From: Bradyrhizobium sp. NDS-1
GTDB taxonomy: Bacteria; Pseudomonadota; Alphaproteobacteria; Rhizobiales; Xanthobacteraceae
Assembly (NCBI RefSeq): GCF_032918005.1
Contig: NZ_CP136628.1
Location: 806,001 to 870,000 of the forward strand
Length of the DNA stretch: 64,000 nt
Reading direction: 5' to 3'
Shown here: positions 44,161-53,222 of the stretch, piece after piece
How the letters are laid out: each line of letters opens with the position of its first letter
Numbering within the stretch: the stretch's first letter is position 1
Position numbers and translations under genes: made by a program
Notes under the pieces: generated by a model
The model's input: the letters and a program-made list of their open reading frames with translations, nothing else
Told to the model about the DNA's origin: nothing
Databases searched by the model: none

Positions 44161-44774
44161 CGTCGCCGGGCGCGAGGGCACGGACACGCCGCGCGGGCCT
44201 TGCAGGTCGGGTCCTACCGGCCCGGCCACTGCCAGCCCGGAAGCACCGAACCGGCTACTTCAGGATGCAGCCGGTTCGGCGGGACGGATCGGCGCCAGCG
44301 TGCAGCCGGGCAATGCATGGACACCGCCGACACCCATCCGCGGAAACAATGAGCCGAGCCGGCAATCGTTCCGGTGCTGTCGGGATAAGATGGCAATCGA
44401 CGGAGCAAATGCGCTCAAGCTCGCTCAAGAGAGACGCAAGCTTATCGGGAAAAATAGGAACATCGTCCTGCGCCCGTCGTTTCGCTCTTGACGATTTCGT
44501 GACGGGCGACGAAAGCTTGGCGGACAAAGTTTCAGCGGGGACGCCACCCCGAAAGAGGCAAACCGGTCTGCACATGTCAACGACAGACCTTCCAAGAGAG
44601 GGCTGCGGCATCGCCGCAGCCCTTTTCGCTTGGAACGGGTGCAGACGGGAAGCGGTTTCCTGATGCCGCAAAACACTTTAAGGTGGCCCAAAGCCTCTGG
44701 CTGGTAACAAGTAATTTTGTAAAATCAAAGGCTTACAGATCGCGCAAAAGCCCGGTCGGCCTTTGGAGGGCAGT
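44161..44774. other. 614-bp gap between the response regulator and thrC
   Basis: No convincing protein gene is seen; open frames of 130-140 codons on both strands overlap each other and lack ribosome sites. It contains a strong terminator at 44599-44628, far from any upstream gene end, and an AT-rich patch just before thrC (44700-44730). A small RNA or a regulated thrC leader could be hidden here. Confidence 0.5.
44599..44628 (+). terminator. Orphan intrinsic terminator upstream of thrC
   Basis: AGGGCTGCGGC and its complement around ATC form an 11-bp stem followed by TTTT. It lies 439 bases after the response regulator stop and about 147 bases before the thrC start. Confidence 0.8.
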
Positions 44775-46193
44775 TTGACTCGCTATATCTCGACCCGGGG
44801 CGAAGCCCCCGAACTCGGCTTCTGCGACGTGATGCTGACCGGGCTCGCCAGGGATGGCGGCCTGTATGTGCCGACCACCTGGCCGCAACTCTCCACCGAG
44901 ACGATCGCCGGCTTTTTCGGCCGTCCCTATTGGGAGGTCGCGGTCGATGTGATTCGTCCCTTCGCGGGCGGGGAGATCAGCGACGCCGAGCTCGGCCGCA
45001 TGGCAAACGAGGCCTATGCGACCTTCCGTCATCCGGCGGTGGTGCCGTTGCGCCAGATGTCGCCGCATCAGTTCGTGCTGGAGCTGTTCCACGGTCCGAC
45101 GCTCGCCTTCAAGGACGTGGCGATGCAGCTGATTTCGCGGCTGATGGACCACGTGCTCGCCAAGCGCGGCCAACGCACCACCATCGTGGTTGCCACCTCC
45201 GGCGATACCGGCGGCGCGGCGGTCGAAGCCTTCGCCGGCCTCGAGAATGTGGATCTCATCGTGCTGTTTCCGCACGGCCGCATCTCCGAAGTGCAGCGGC
45301 GGATGATGACCTCGACGGGCGCGGCCAATGTCCATGCGCTCGCGGTTGAAGGCAATTTCGACGACTGCCAGGCGCTCGTGAAGGGAATGTTCAACAACCA
45401 TCGCTTCCGCGATGCGACCTCGCTGTCCGGCGTCAATTCCATCAACTGGGCGCGCATCGTCGCCCAGGTGGTCTACTATTTCACTTCGGCCGTTGCCGTC
45501 GGCGCGCCGGCGCGCGCGGTGGATTTCGTCGTGCCGACCGGCAATTTCGGCGACATCTTTGCCGGCTATGTCGCCAAGCGCATGGGCTTGCCGGTGCGTA
45601 CCCTTCGCATCGCCGCCAACGTCAACGACATCCTGGCCCGCACGTTGAAGACGGGGATCTACGAGGTGCGCGAGGTGCATGCGACGGCATCGCCGTCGAT
45701 GGACATCCAGATCTCGTCGAATTTCGAGCGGCTGCTGTTCGAGGCCGGCCGGCGCGATGCGACGGGCGTACGCCGTCTGATGGATTCGCTGAAGCAGTCA
45801 GGACGTTTCGTGCTGCCCGATGCGACGCTGGCCGCAATCCGCGAGGAGTTCGACGCCGGGCGCGCCGATGAGACCGAGACCGCGGCCGCGATCCGCGCCG
45901 GCTGGCGCGAGGCGGGCGAACTGGTCGATCCCCATACGGCGGTGGCTCTTGCGGTCGCCGACCGCGACACCACCGACACGAGGGTGCCGAGCATCGTGCT
46001 CTCCACCGCCCATCCGGCCAAATTCCCCGACGCTGTCGAGGCGGCCTGCGGCCAGCGGCCGCAATTGCCCGCCTGGCTCGACGGATTGATGACCAAATCC
46101 GAACACATGAAGGTGATGAAGAACGATCAGGCCGAGATCGAGCGGTTCGTGCTGTCGGTCAGCCGCGCCGCAAAGCAAGGAGTTGCCGGATGA
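44775..46193 (+). CDS. thrC: Threonine synthase
   Basis: A 472-residue PLP enzyme converting O-phosphohomoserine to threonine, last step of threonine synthesis. The family start TRYISTRGEAPELGFCDVML is clear; the PLP lysine is in GPTLAFKDVAMQLISRLMDH near residue 110, followed by VATSGDTGGAAVEAFAGLEN. TTG at 44775 is preferred because GGAGG lies just upstream; a further TTG at 44763 is upstream of that ribosome site. The stop overlaps the start of the M16 peptidase gene by four bases. Confidence 0.95.
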   Translation: MTRYISTRGEAPELGFCDVMLTGLARDGGLYVPTTWPQLSTETIAGFFGRPYWEVAVDVIRPFAGGEISDAELGRMANEAYATFRHPAVVPLRQMSPHQFVLELFHGPTLAFKDVAMQLISRLMDHVLAKRGQRTTIVVATSGDTGGAAVEAFAGLENVDLIVLFPHGRISEVQRRMMTSTGAANVHALAVEGNFDDCQALVKGMFNNHRFRDATSLSGVNSINWARIVAQVVYYFTSAVAVGAPARAVDFVVPTGNFGDIFAGYVAKRMGLPVRTLRIAANVNDILARTLKTGIYEVREVHATASPSMDIQISSNFERLLFEAGRRDATGVRRLMDSLKQSGRFVLPDATLAAIREEFDAGRADETETAAAIRAGWREAGELVDPHTAVALAVADRDTTDTRVPSIVLSTAHPAKFPDAVEAACGQRPQLPAWLDGLMTKSEHMKVMKNDQAEIERFVLSVSRAAKQGVAG

Positions 46194-47479
46194 GCGTCGA
46201 GATTTCCAAGCTTGCCTCCGGCCTCACCGTCGTCACCGACAAGATGCCCCATCTCGAGACTGCGGCGCTCGGCGTCTGGGCCGGCGTCGGCGGACGCGAC
46301 GAGAAGCCGAACGAGCACGGCATTTCGCATCTGCTCGAGCACATGGCGTTCAAGGGCACGACCAAGCGCTCCTCGCGCGAGATCGTCGAGGAGATCGAAG
46401 CGGTCGGCGGCGACCTCAATGCCGGCACCTCGACCGAGACCACATCCTATTATGCGCGGGTGCTCAAGGCCGACGTGCCGCTCGCGCTCGACGTGCTCGC
46501 CGACATCCTCGCCAACCCCGCCTTCGAGGCCGACGAGCTGGAGCGCGAGAAGAACGTCATCGTGCAGGAGATCGGGGCCGCGCAGGATACGCCCGACGAC
46601 GTCGTGTTCGAGCATCTCAACGAGCTCTGCTATCCCGACCAGCCGATGGGCCGCTCGCTGCTCGGCACGGCCAAGACGCTGCGCGCCTTCAACCGCGACA
46701 TGCTGCGCGGCTACCTCTCGACGCATTATCGCGGCCCCGACATGGTCGTGGCGGCGGCCGGCGCGGTCGATCACAGCCAGGTGGTCGCCGAGGCCGAGAA
46801 GCGCTTTGCCAGTTTCGAGGGGACGCCGGGCCCGAAGCCGCAAACCGCCCAGTTCGGCAAGGGCGGTGCCAAGGTGGTGCATCGCGAGCTGGAGCAGGCG
46901 CATCTGACGCTGGCGCTGGAAGGCGTGCCGCAGAGCGACTTGTCGCTGTTCTCTCTTCAGGTCTTCACCAACATCCTCGGCGGCGGAATGTCGTCGCGTC
47001 TGTTCCAGGAGGTGCGCGAGAAGCGCGGCCTCTGCTACTCCATCTATTCGTTCCACGCGCCTTATACCGATACCGGCTTCTTCGGCCTCTACACCGGCAC
47101 CGATCCGGCCGATGCGCCGGAGATGATGGAGGTCGTGGTCGACATCATGAATGATTCGGTGGAGACGCTGACCGAGGCCGAGATTGCGCGGGCCAAGGCA
47201 CAGATGAAGGCTGGCCTGCTGATGGCGCTGGAGAGCTGCTCTTCCCGCGCCGAGCAGCTCGCCCGGCATGTGCTGGCCTATGGCCGGCCGCAGACGGTCG
47301 AGGAGCTGGTCGGCCGGATCGAGGCGGTCAGCGTCGAATCCACCCGGGACGCGGCGCGTGCGCTGTTGTCGCGGAGCCGGCCCGCCGTCGTCGCATTGGG
47401 CAGTGGCAGGGGTCTGGACACGGCGGTGTCTTTTGCGGAAGGATTGACCCGGGCGCGGGCCAAGGCGCGGCTGCATTAG
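46190..47479 (+). CDS. M16-family zinc peptidase (processing-peptidase type)
   Basis: A 429-residue peptidase with the inverted zinc motif HxxEH in ISHLLEHMAFKGTTKRSSRE near residue 48 and the downstream Glu in the DELEREKNVIVQEIG segment. The length equals one mitochondrial-processing-peptidase-like subunit. The substrate in bacteria is usually unknown. The ATG overlaps the thrC stop (ATGA), so translation is coupled; this thrC-M16 order is common in alphaproteobacteria although no functional link is established. Confidence 0.93.
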   Translation: MSVEISKLASGLTVVTDKMPHLETAALGVWAGVGGRDEKPNEHGISHLLEHMAFKGTTKRSSREIVEEIEAVGGDLNAGTSTETTSYYARVLKADVPLALDVLADILANPAFEADELEREKNVIVQEIGAAQDTPDDVVFEHLNELCYPDQPMGRSLLGTAKTLRAFNRDMLRGYLSTHYRGPDMVVAAAGAVDHSQVVAEAEKRFASFEGTPGPKPQTAQFGKGGAKVVHRELEQAHLTLALEGVPQSDLSLFSLQVFTNILGGGMSSRLFQEVREKRGLCYSIYSFHAPYTDTGFFGLYTGTDPADAPEMMEVVVDIMNDSVETLTEAEIARAKAQMKAGLLMALESCSSRAEQLARHVLAYGRPQTVEELVGRIEAVSVESTRDAARALLSRSRPAVVALGSGRGLDTAVSFAEGLTRARAKARLH

Positions 47480-47520
47480 GAGCCGCGCGCGGGGCCCGAT
47501 CTGCCCAGGGGAGCATCACC

Positions 47521-48108
47521 ATGGCCCTCTTTCGCCTGCCATCCAGTGGACCCGCCGCCCTCGCGCCGCGCGGCAACGGGCTGTTATTGCGCGCGCCGCA
47601 GATGTCGGATTTCCTGCAATGGGCACATCTGCGTGAGTCCAGCCGCGACTACCTGACGCCCTGGGAGCCGATCTGGCCATCGGACGATCTCACCCGCTCC
47701 GGCTTCCGCCGCCGTCTGCGCCGCTATTCCGAAGACATCGCCGCGGACCGTTCATACCCCTTTCTGATCTTCCGCGAGCTCGACGGGGCCATGGTCGGGG
47801 GAATCACGCTGGCCAACGTACGGCGGGGTATCGTGCAGGCCGGCACCATCGGCTATTGGGTCGGGCAACCCCATGCCCATCGCGGCTACATGACGGCTGC
47901 GCTGCGGGTCCTCCTGCCGACGCTGTTCGGCGAGCTCAACCTGCACCGCGTCGAGGCAGCCTGCATCCCGACCAATGCGCCGTCGATCCGGGTGCTGGAG
48001 AAGTGCGGCTTCTCCCGTGAGGGGTTGGCGCGCCGCTATCTCTGCATCAACGGGATCTGGCAGGATCATTTGCTGTTCGGTCTCTTGCACGAGGATTTCC
48101 GCGGCTGA
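47521..48108 (+). CDS. GNAT N-acetyltransferase (RimJ/RimL-like)
   Basis: A 195-residue acetyltransferase: LLLRAPQMSDFLQWAHLRES at the start, the acetyl-CoA loop region GYWVGQPHAHRGYMTAALRV near residue 120 and NLHRVEAACIPTNAPSIRVL, then KCGFSREGLARRYLCINGIW. This pattern is typical of RimJ-like enzymes acetylating ribosomal proteins or small molecules. GGGGAG precedes the ATG. It follows the M16 gene by 41 bases and is probably cotranscribed. Confidence 0.9.
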   Translation: MALFRLPSSGPAALAPRGNGLLLRAPQMSDFLQWAHLRESSRDYLTPWEPIWPSDDLTRSGFRRRLRRYSEDIAADRSYPFLIFRELDGAMVGGITLANVRRGIVQAGTIGYWVGQPHAHRGYMTAALRVLLPTLFGELNLHRVEAACIPTNAPSIRVLEKCGFSREGLARRYLCINGIWQDHLLFGLLHEDFRG

Positions 48109-48241
48109 GCCCGTTCATTCATGTGACCAAAGTCTCTTTGGTCCCGCCTCGTTTGCGGCCTTGGGTTCGCCGATTTTGACGATATAACGCGCAGGCCTGC
48201 CGGCGATCGGCCGGGGATTTTGTCATGGAGTACGGGCTTTG

Positions 48242-48892
48242 ATGGGGAAGCAGCTTCGGTCATCGCGGAATACGCTGCGGCGGATTCCGGCGATCGCGCT
48301 GGCATTGTCGGTGTCGTTCGCGGCGGTTTCGCCGGCTGCGGCGCAGTCATTCACCGATCGCTTCAAGAGCCTGTTCGGCGGCAAGTCGGACGAACCGGCC
48401 GAGCCCAAGCCGGCGCCTGCGCCGGGCCAGCCGGCCGACGACGATATCGATTGCCCGCAGGTGACCGTGCGCGCGGGGGCTTCGACCTACGCGGTTGGGG
48501 CCACCGGCAAGCCGGCCGTTGGCAATGAAATCCGCTTCCAGGCCTCGATCACCAAGATGGCACGCGAATGTGCGCGCGGCGGCGCCGGCATCACGGCGCG
48601 GATCGGCATACAGGGCCGCGTCATCGCCGGTCCTGCCGGTGCGCCGGCCTCCGTCGAGGTGCCCCTGCGCATCGCCGTCGTGCAGGGCGGCGTCGGCGAG
48701 AAGGTGATTGCCTCGAAGGCCTACCGGACCACGGTCGATATGACCGCGGGCGGCAGCGTGCCCTTCACCTTCGTCGCGGAGGATATGTCCTATCCGGTGC
48801 CGCCAGCCTCGGTCGCCGAAAACTACATTTTCTATGTCGGCTTCGACCCGCAGGCGCTCTCGCCCGAGCCGAAGGGGCGGAAGAAGAAGTAG
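48242..48892 (+). CDS. Exported hypothetical protein (216 aa)
   Basis: A signal peptide with a long basic front (GKQLRSSRNTLRR, then IPAIALALSVSFAAVSPAAA) precedes a Pro/Glu/Lys linker (SDEPAEPKPAPAPGQPADDD). A beta-rich domain follows, with two cysteines (DIDCPQVTV and ARECARGGAG) that could pair. The end is lysine-rich (PKGRKKK). No family is recognised. ATG at 48242 has GGAG upstream; it is transcribed away from the GNAT gene after a 133-base gap. A periplasmic or cell-surface role is inferred only from the leader. Confidence 0.75.
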   Translation: MGKQLRSSRNTLRRIPAIALALSVSFAAVSPAAAQSFTDRFKSLFGGKSDEPAEPKPAPAPGQPADDDIDCPQVTVRAGASTYAVGATGKPAVGNEIRFQASITKMARECARGGAGITARIGIQGRVIAGPAGAPASVEVPLRIAVVQGGVGEKVIASKAYRTTVDMTAGGSVPFTFVAEDMSYPVPPASVAENYIFYVGFDPQALSPEPKGRKKK

Positions 48893-48908
48893 GGCTCGAA
48901 ATTGAGCC

Positions 48909-48993
48909 GTCATGGCCGGGCTTGTCCCGGCCTTCGACGTTCTTTGCTTGTGGCGACCAAGACATGGGTGCCCGGGACAAGCCCGGCCATGAC
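48909..48993. repeat. REP-like element with 22-bp perfect terminal inverted repeats
   Basis: Arms at 48909-48930 and 48972-48993 are perfect reverse complements and each is itself a small hairpin (e.g. GGCCGGG-CTTGT-CCCGGCC). The 41-base centre is not palindromic. It occupies the gap between the exported protein gene and the shared terminator before atpF. Confidence 0.8.
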
Positions 48994-49017
48994 GACGAGG
49001 AAGCATCTCGACAAACA

Positions 49018-49050
49018 AAAAAGCCGGCGCTCATCGCGCCGGCTTTTTGA
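49018..49050. terminator. Bidirectional terminator between the exported protein gene and atpF
   Basis: AAAAAGCCGGCGC and its complement enclose TCATC in a 13-bp stem with A/T tracts on both sides, suitable for ending both the plus-strand gene and the minus-strand ATP synthase operon. Confidence 0.88.
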
Positions 49051-49068
49051 CTGGTGAGGCCAAAACAC

Positions 49069-49554
49069 TCAGTTCAGCTTCTGCCTGACTTCGGTGATGC
49101 CCTTGGCGAGCAGGTCGTCGGCGACCGAGCCTTTGACCGACTGCGACAGGATCGTCGAGGCGGCCTGAACGGCGGCTTCCGCGGCCGCGGCGCGGACATC
49201 AGCCAGCGCCTGGGCCTCGGCGAGCGCGATCTTGCTCTCCGCGGTCTTGGTTCGGCGGGCGACGAAGTCTTCCATCTTCGCTTTGGCGTCGGCTGCGATG
49301 CGCTCGGCTTCGGCCTTGGCATTGGCGATGATATCAGCCGCCTCGCGCTCGGCCGTCGCGCTGCGCGCCTTGTAGTCGGCGAGCACCTTGGCCGCCTCCT
49401 GCTTGAGGCGCGCGGCGTCGTCGAGCTCGGCCTTGATGCGATCGGCGCGGTGATCGAGCGCGGTCATCGCCGACTTGAAGACCCCGAAATAGCCGAACAC
49501 GACCATCAGGATCACGAAGGCGATGGCGACCCAGGTTTCAGGATCGTAGAACAT
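49069..49554 (-). CDS. atpF: ATP synthase F0 subunit b
   Basis: A 161-residue stator subunit: one N-terminal membrane helix ([19 protein letters not shown]) and a long charged coiled coil rich in Ala/Glu/Lys ([20 protein letters not shown] onward). It links F1 to the membrane part of the enzyme. Last gene of the F0 operon atpI-B-E-b'-b, five bases after the b' gene. A terminator follows. Confidence 0.94.
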   Translation of the reverse strand: MFYDPETWVAIAFVILMVVFGYFGVFKSAMTALDHRADRIKAELDDAARLKQEAAKVLADYKARSATAEREAADIIANAKAEAERIAADAKAKMEDFVARRTKTAESKIALAEAQALADVRAAAAEAAVQAASTILSQSVKGSVADDLLAKGITEVRQKLN

Positions 49555-49559
49555 CTCGA

Positions 49560-50126
49560 CTAGCCCTTCATGGATGCGTCAACGGCAGCACCGACAGAAG
49601 CCGCATCCGGAACGACGCCGGTGAGCTGCTGCACGATCTGGCCTGCCGCATCGGCCGCGATGCCGCGGACGTTGCTCATGGCGGTTGCGCGGGTCGAGGC
49701 GATGGTCTTCTCCGCCCCGGCGAGCTTGGCCGCCAATTGCTCTTCCAGCGTCTTGCGCTCGGCGTCTGCCTGCGCATTCGCCTTGTCGCGGGATTCATTG
49801 CCGATCGCCTGTGCCCGCGTGCGCGCCGAAGCGAGCTCGCTCTCATAGGCCTTCAGCGCCGCCTCGGACTGGTCCTTCAGCTTCTGCACTTCGGCGAGGT
49901 CACCCTCGATCTTGTTCTGACGTGCTTCGATCGCACCGCCGACCTTCGGCAGGGCGAGCTTGGACACGATCACGTAAAGCAGGACGAAGAAGATCGCGAG
50001 CGACACCAGCTGTGAAGCGTAGTTGCTGCTCTCGAACGGCGGAAACCCGCCACCGTGGTGACCACCGTCAGCCCCGGTGTGGGCGCCTGCCGCCGGACCT
50101 TTTGCGCCGCCATGACTTTCAGCCAC
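49560..50126 (-). CDS. atpG: ATP synthase F0 subunit b'
   Basis: A 188-residue second b-type subunit, as in photosynthetic bacteria and alphaproteobacteria that build a b/b' heterodimeric stator. A soluble Gly/His/Ala-rich front ([20 protein letters not shown]) precedes the membrane helix ([20 protein letters not shown]) and the coiled coil ([20 protein letters not shown]). The gene is variously named atpG, atpX or atpF2. It lies between atpE and atpF. Confidence 0.93.
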   Translation of the reverse strand: MAESHGGAKGPAAGAHTGADGGHHGGGFPPFESSNYASQLVSLAIFFVLLYVIVSKLALPKVGGAIEARQNKIEGDLAEVQKLKDQSEAALKAYESELASARTRAQAIGNESRDKANAQADAERKTLEEQLAAKLAGAEKTIASTRATAMSNVRGIAADAAGQIVQQLTGVVPDAASVGAAVDASMKG

Positions 50127-50192
50127 GGAGTTCTCCTGTTGCTGTCACACGCGCCGTCCCATCGGGATGGAACGGCGCGAAAAACGTCGTCC

Positions 50193-50423
50193 TCAGAGCG
50201 GAACGAACAGCAGCAGCAGCGCGATCAGCAGCGAGAAAATGCCGAGCGCTTCGGTCACCGCGAAGCCGAAGATCAGGTTGCCGAACTGGCCCTGAGCGGC
50301 CGAGGGGTTGCGAACGGCTGCGGCGAGGTAGTTGCCGAAGATCACGCCGACGCCGACGCCCGCGCCGCCCATGCCGATGCATGCGATGCCCGCGCCGATA
50401 AGTTTTGCTGCTGCCGGATCCAT
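50193..50423 (-). CDS. atpE: ATP synthase F0 subunit c
   Basis: A 76-residue two-helix proteolipid forming the rotor ring. Helix 1 holds the glycine repeat [20 protein letters not shown], the polar loop is RNPSAAQGQ, and helix 2 holds the proton-carrying Glu58 in [13 protein letters not shown]. Its frame is open far upstream, into a non-coding frame of atpB, but the ATG at 50423 with GGAGTC upstream gives the exact family length. Confidence 0.96.
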   Translation of the reverse strand: MDPAAAKLIGAGIACIGMGGAGVGVGVIFGNYLAAAVRNPSAAQGQFGNLIFGFAVTEALGIFSLLIALLLLFVPL

Positions 50424-50476
50424 TTTAGACTCCTTGGAAGAAAGATTGGGTTGTGGGTGGAAATTCCCCGGACCGC

Positions 50477-51226
50477 TCAGTGTCCCGGATGAATCGCGTC
50501 GTTGAGGTAGATGCAGGTCAGGATCGCAAACACATAGGCTTGCAGGAACGCGACCAGAATCTCGAGCGCGTACAGCGCGACCGTGAGGGCCAGCGGCAGC
50601 ACGCCGCCGACCCAGCCGAGGGCGCCGAGCGAGAAGCCGAGCATGGCGACGAAGCCCGCGAACACCTTCAGAGCGATGTGGCCGGCCAGCATGTTGGCGA
50701 ACAGACGGACGCTGTGGGAGACCGGCCGCAGGAAGAACGACAGGATCTCGATGAACATCACCAGCGGCAGGATGTAGCCGGGGACGCCGTGGGGCACGAA
50801 GATCGAGAAGAACTTCAGGCCGTTCTTGGCAACGCCGTAGATCAAGACCGTGAAGAACACCAAGAGCGCGAGCGCTGCGGTCACGATCAGGTGGCTCGAC
50901 ACCGTGAAGGTGTAGGGGATGATGCCGACCAGGTTCGAGACGCAGATGAACATGAACAGCGAGAAGATCAGCGGGAAGAACTTCATGCCTTCCGCGCCGG
51001 CCGTCGAACGGATGGTCGAGGCGACGAATTCGTAGGAGATCTCGGCGACCGACTGCAGGCGCCCGGGAACCAGCTGCGAGCCGCTGGCAAGCATCAGGAT
51101 CGAGATGATCGCGATCGTCACCAGCATGTAGAGCGACGAATTGGTGAAGGCGATCGTGTGATTGCCGATATGGCCCAGGGTGAAGAGAGGCTCGATGTTG
51201 AACTGGTGGATCGGGTCGATTTTCAT
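50477..51226 (-). CDS. atpB: ATP synthase F0 subunit a
   Basis: A 249-residue membrane subunit forming the proton half-channels. It starts [15 protein letters not shown], has five to six helices, and shows the essential Arg region [20 protein letters not shown] near residue 170 and [20 protein letters not shown] at the end. ATG at 51226 is preferred over ATG at 51256, which would add ten residues. It is followed 53 bases later by atpE. Confidence 0.95.
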   Translation of the reverse strand: MKIDPIHQFNIEPLFTLGHIGNHTIAFTNSSLYMLVTIAIISILMLASGSQLVPGRLQSVAEISYEFVASTIRSTAGAEGMKFFPLIFSLFMFICVSNLVGIIPYTFTVSSHLIVTAALALLVFFTVLIYGVAKNGLKFFSIFVPHGVPGYILPLVMFIEILSFFLRPVSHSVRLFANMLAGHIALKVFAGFVAMLGFSLGALGWVGGVLPLALTVALYALEILVAFLQAYVFAILTCIYLNDAIHPGH

Positions 51227-51337
51227 CAGCGCGGCATCTCTTGGTCTGCCGGGCAATGCCGGCGGGTCTCGGTCTGCCGGCCGGGCCGGCCCGTACCGGC
51301 GAAGCCGGCACGATCATTCCTCTCCTGGTGGAACGGC

Positions 51338-51712
51338 TTACGAACCACCGCGCCTGTTTTGACCTGCGCCCGCCGTTCTCACCACATTCACCACGCCGGC
51401 GACGAAGCCCAGCAACAGGAACACGATGAACCCGAAAGGCGACGTCGACAGCAAGCGGTCGAACCCCCAGCCAATCCCCGCTCCGACAACGACGCCGGCG
51501 ATCAACTCCGAGGATAACCGGAAACCAAGCGCCATCGCCGAGGCTCTGGCCGCTCCGTCTCCACCGTCACCTGCGGGTTGCTCGGTCTTGATCCGGCGGT
51601 CGCGAAACTCGGACAACCTCTGATCAAGACTTCCGAGCCGTTCGGAAAGCGCAGCTTCCTCGGACGATTTATCGCGATCTCCATTCCCGCCGTGTCCCGT
51701 GCCCTGTGTCAT
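51338..51712 (-). CDS. atpI: ATP synthase assembly protein AtpI
   Basis: A 124-residue protein with a charged N-terminal half ([18 protein letters not shown]) and two membrane helices ([20 protein letters not shown] and [20 protein letters not shown]), the AtpI/AtpZ pattern. It assists c-ring assembly or ion supply. First gene of the F0 operon, about 60 bases downstream of the promoter at 51779-51807. Its ribosome site is weak. Confidence 0.88.
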   Translation of the reverse strand: MTQGTGHGGNGDRDKSSEEAALSERLGSLDQRLSEFRDRRIKTEQPAGDGGDGAARASAMALGFRLSSELIAGVVVGAGIGWGFDRLLSTSPFGFIVFLLLGFVAGVVNVVRTAGAGQNRRGGS

Positions 51713-52072
51713 GCAACGAAGACCCGAAACGCCGCGGCTGAATGGAAATTACGCCCGCCACCCTCAAAAGCCGCGCGGACCATACTGATGGCCCATAATC
51801 AAGTCAAGCCAAGTCACGATTGCGTCGCTTTCGCTTATGTGACTGATTTATTTGATGATATTGGCCTGCACGGCAGCGCTGCACACAGCGTGACGCCGCA
51901 CCGCAGCAGCTCGTCTCATGATCGGCGAATGCGGTCGCCCTTTCGCCGCGCCGCCGGGATCAAAGACACCGCGGCGATCGTTGATCTCAAGGCGCGTTTT
52001 GGGGCGGCGGATCGTCTCGGCGGGGTGTAGAATTTGTCGGATTGCCACCTGCACGTCGTGGCGGAGAGCGCG
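51713..52072. other. Divergent intergenic region upstream of atpI
   Basis: 360 bases without a convincing gene. It carries the atp promoter on the minus strand and, on the right, the ribosome site for the gene at 52073. A stretch around 51830-51900 is AT-rich, but no further motif is recognised. Confidence 0.55.
51779..51807 (-). promoter_or_regulatory. Sigma-70-type promoter of the F0 ATP synthase operon
   Basis: Reading the minus strand, TTGACT (51807-51802) and TATGGT (51784-51779) are separated by exactly 17 bases. The predicted start near 51772 leaves a 60-base leader before atpI. Confidence 0.75.
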
Positions 52073-52624
52073 ATGAGACCCGTGACGTCATCCACAACAT
52101 CCTGGCTTGCGGTGGCGGCCTTCGCCGCCGCGATGGCTATCGGCGGCGACCTCGAGGCCGCGCAAGCCGCGCCCGACGGCGAAAACGGCCGCTACAGCAT
52201 GACCCCGATCCCCGAAGGCGTGCTGCGGCTCGACACGCGCACCGGCACGGTATCGACCTGCACGAAGAACGGTGCCGGCTGGGCCTGCTACGCGGTGCCC
52301 GATGAGCGGACCGCGCTCGACGCCGAGATCGGCAGGCTCCAGGCCGAGGTCGAAAGGCTGAAGGAGCAGCTCGCGGCGGGGCCGACGGTGTCGGGCAAGA
52401 TCGGCGAGGCACTGCCGAAATCCGACCCGCTGAAGAAATCCGAGCCCAGGAACGCCGAGCCCAAGAATGCCGAGCCCCGGGGCGCCGAGGGCGAGCGCAA
52501 GATCGAGATCCCGTTGCCGAGCGATCAGGACGTCGATCGCGTGATGTCGTTTCTGGAAAAGGCCTGGCGACGGCTGATCGACATGGCCAACCGCGTTCAG
52601 AAGGACGTCGCGGGGAGGATTTGA
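52073..52624 (+). CDS. Exported coiled-coil hypothetical protein (183 aa)
   Basis: A hydrophobic leader (SWLAVAAFAAAMAIGGDLEA), then YSMTPIPEGVLRLDTRTGTV and STCTKNGAGWACYAVPDERT with two cysteines, a short coiled coil (DAEIGRLQAEVERLKEQL), a charged repeat (AEP-K/R-N repeated: EPRNAEPKNAEPRGAE) and a C-terminal amphipathic helix (MSFLEKAWRRLIDMANRVQK). The pattern PIPEGVLRLDTRTGTVSxC recurs in unnamed alphaproteobacterial exported proteins. ATG at 52073 has GGAGAG upstream. Function unknown. Confidence 0.75.
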   Translation: MRPVTSSTTSWLAVAAFAAAMAIGGDLEAAQAAPDGENGRYSMTPIPEGVLRLDTRTGTVSTCTKNGAGWACYAVPDERTALDAEIGRLQAEVERLKEQLAAGPTVSGKIGEALPKSDPLKKSEPRNAEPKNAEPRGAEGERKIEIPLPSDQDVDRVMSFLEKAWRRLIDMANRVQKDVAGRI

Positions 52625-52635
52625 TGAGCCGCCCT

Positions 52636-52720
52636 CGAGTGGGCAAAGCGAAGCGGGCCCACCACCTTTGATAATCGGGAAAGATCGTGGCCACGGCACA
52701 CACGCGCCTTTGCCCACCCG
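52636..52720. repeat. Dispersed ~85-bp element, copy B (reverse orientation)
   Basis: GTGGGCAAAG at 52639-52648 and CTTTGCCCAC at 52708-52717 are perfect inverted repeats. Read on the minus strand the element matches 30970-31054 in order and sequence with scattered substitutions. It fills the 129-base gap before the YjbQ-family gene. Confidence 0.7.
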
Positions 52721-52753
52721 ACGGCAGCTTCCCGACTTGAGAGACCTTTCATC

Positions 52754-53221
52754 ATGACATCAGCCAAATCCGTCACGCGCTCGGCAGCATTGCAAGCCAC
52801 CACAATCGCTTCGTCATTGCTGAGCGTGCAGACGTCGGGCCGCGGCTTCACGGATCTCACCGGCGAAGCCGCAAAATTCGTCGCCGAGGCTCACGCGCGC
52901 GACGGCGCGTTGACGCTGTTCATCCGCCATACCTCGGCCTCGCTGACGATTCAGGAGAACGCCGATCCTTCCGTGCTCGTCGACCTCACTACGGCGTTGT
53001 CCCGGCTCGCGCCGGAGAACGCTGGATGGACGCATGACAGCGAAGGCCCGGATGACATGCCCGGGCACATCAAGACAATGCTGACGCACACATCGCTTCA
53101 GGTCCCGGTCCTGAACGGCAAGCTCGCGCTGGGCACCTGGCAGGCGATCTATCTGATCGAGCATCGTGCTCGTCCGCACCGGCGTGAAATCGTGTTGCAA
53201 TTCATAGGCGGCAATCAATAG
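52754..53221 (+). CDS. yjbQ: YjbQ/UPF0047-family protein
   Basis: A 155-residue single-domain protein with the family signature LFIRHTSASLTIQENADPSV near residue 55, the metal-site histidine region MPGHIKTMLTHTSLQVPV and GTWQAIYLIEHRARPHRREI near the end. E. coli YjbQ has secondary thiamine-phosphate-synthase activity, but the natural role of the family is uncertain. GAGAGA lies upstream of ATG 52754. Confidence 0.92.
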   Translation: MTSAKSVTRSAALQATTIASSLLSVQTSGRGFTDLTGEAAKFVAEAHARDGALTLFIRHTSASLTIQENADPSVLVDLTTALSRLAPENAGWTHDSEGPDDMPGHIKTMLTHTSLQVPVLNGKLALGTWQAIYLIEHRARPHRREIVLQFIGGNQ

Positions 53222-53222
53222 A

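Noticed and set aside
44255..44671. Overlapping 130-140-codon frames on both strands before thrC
   Set aside because: They contain an intrinsic terminator, overlap each other and lack start signals.
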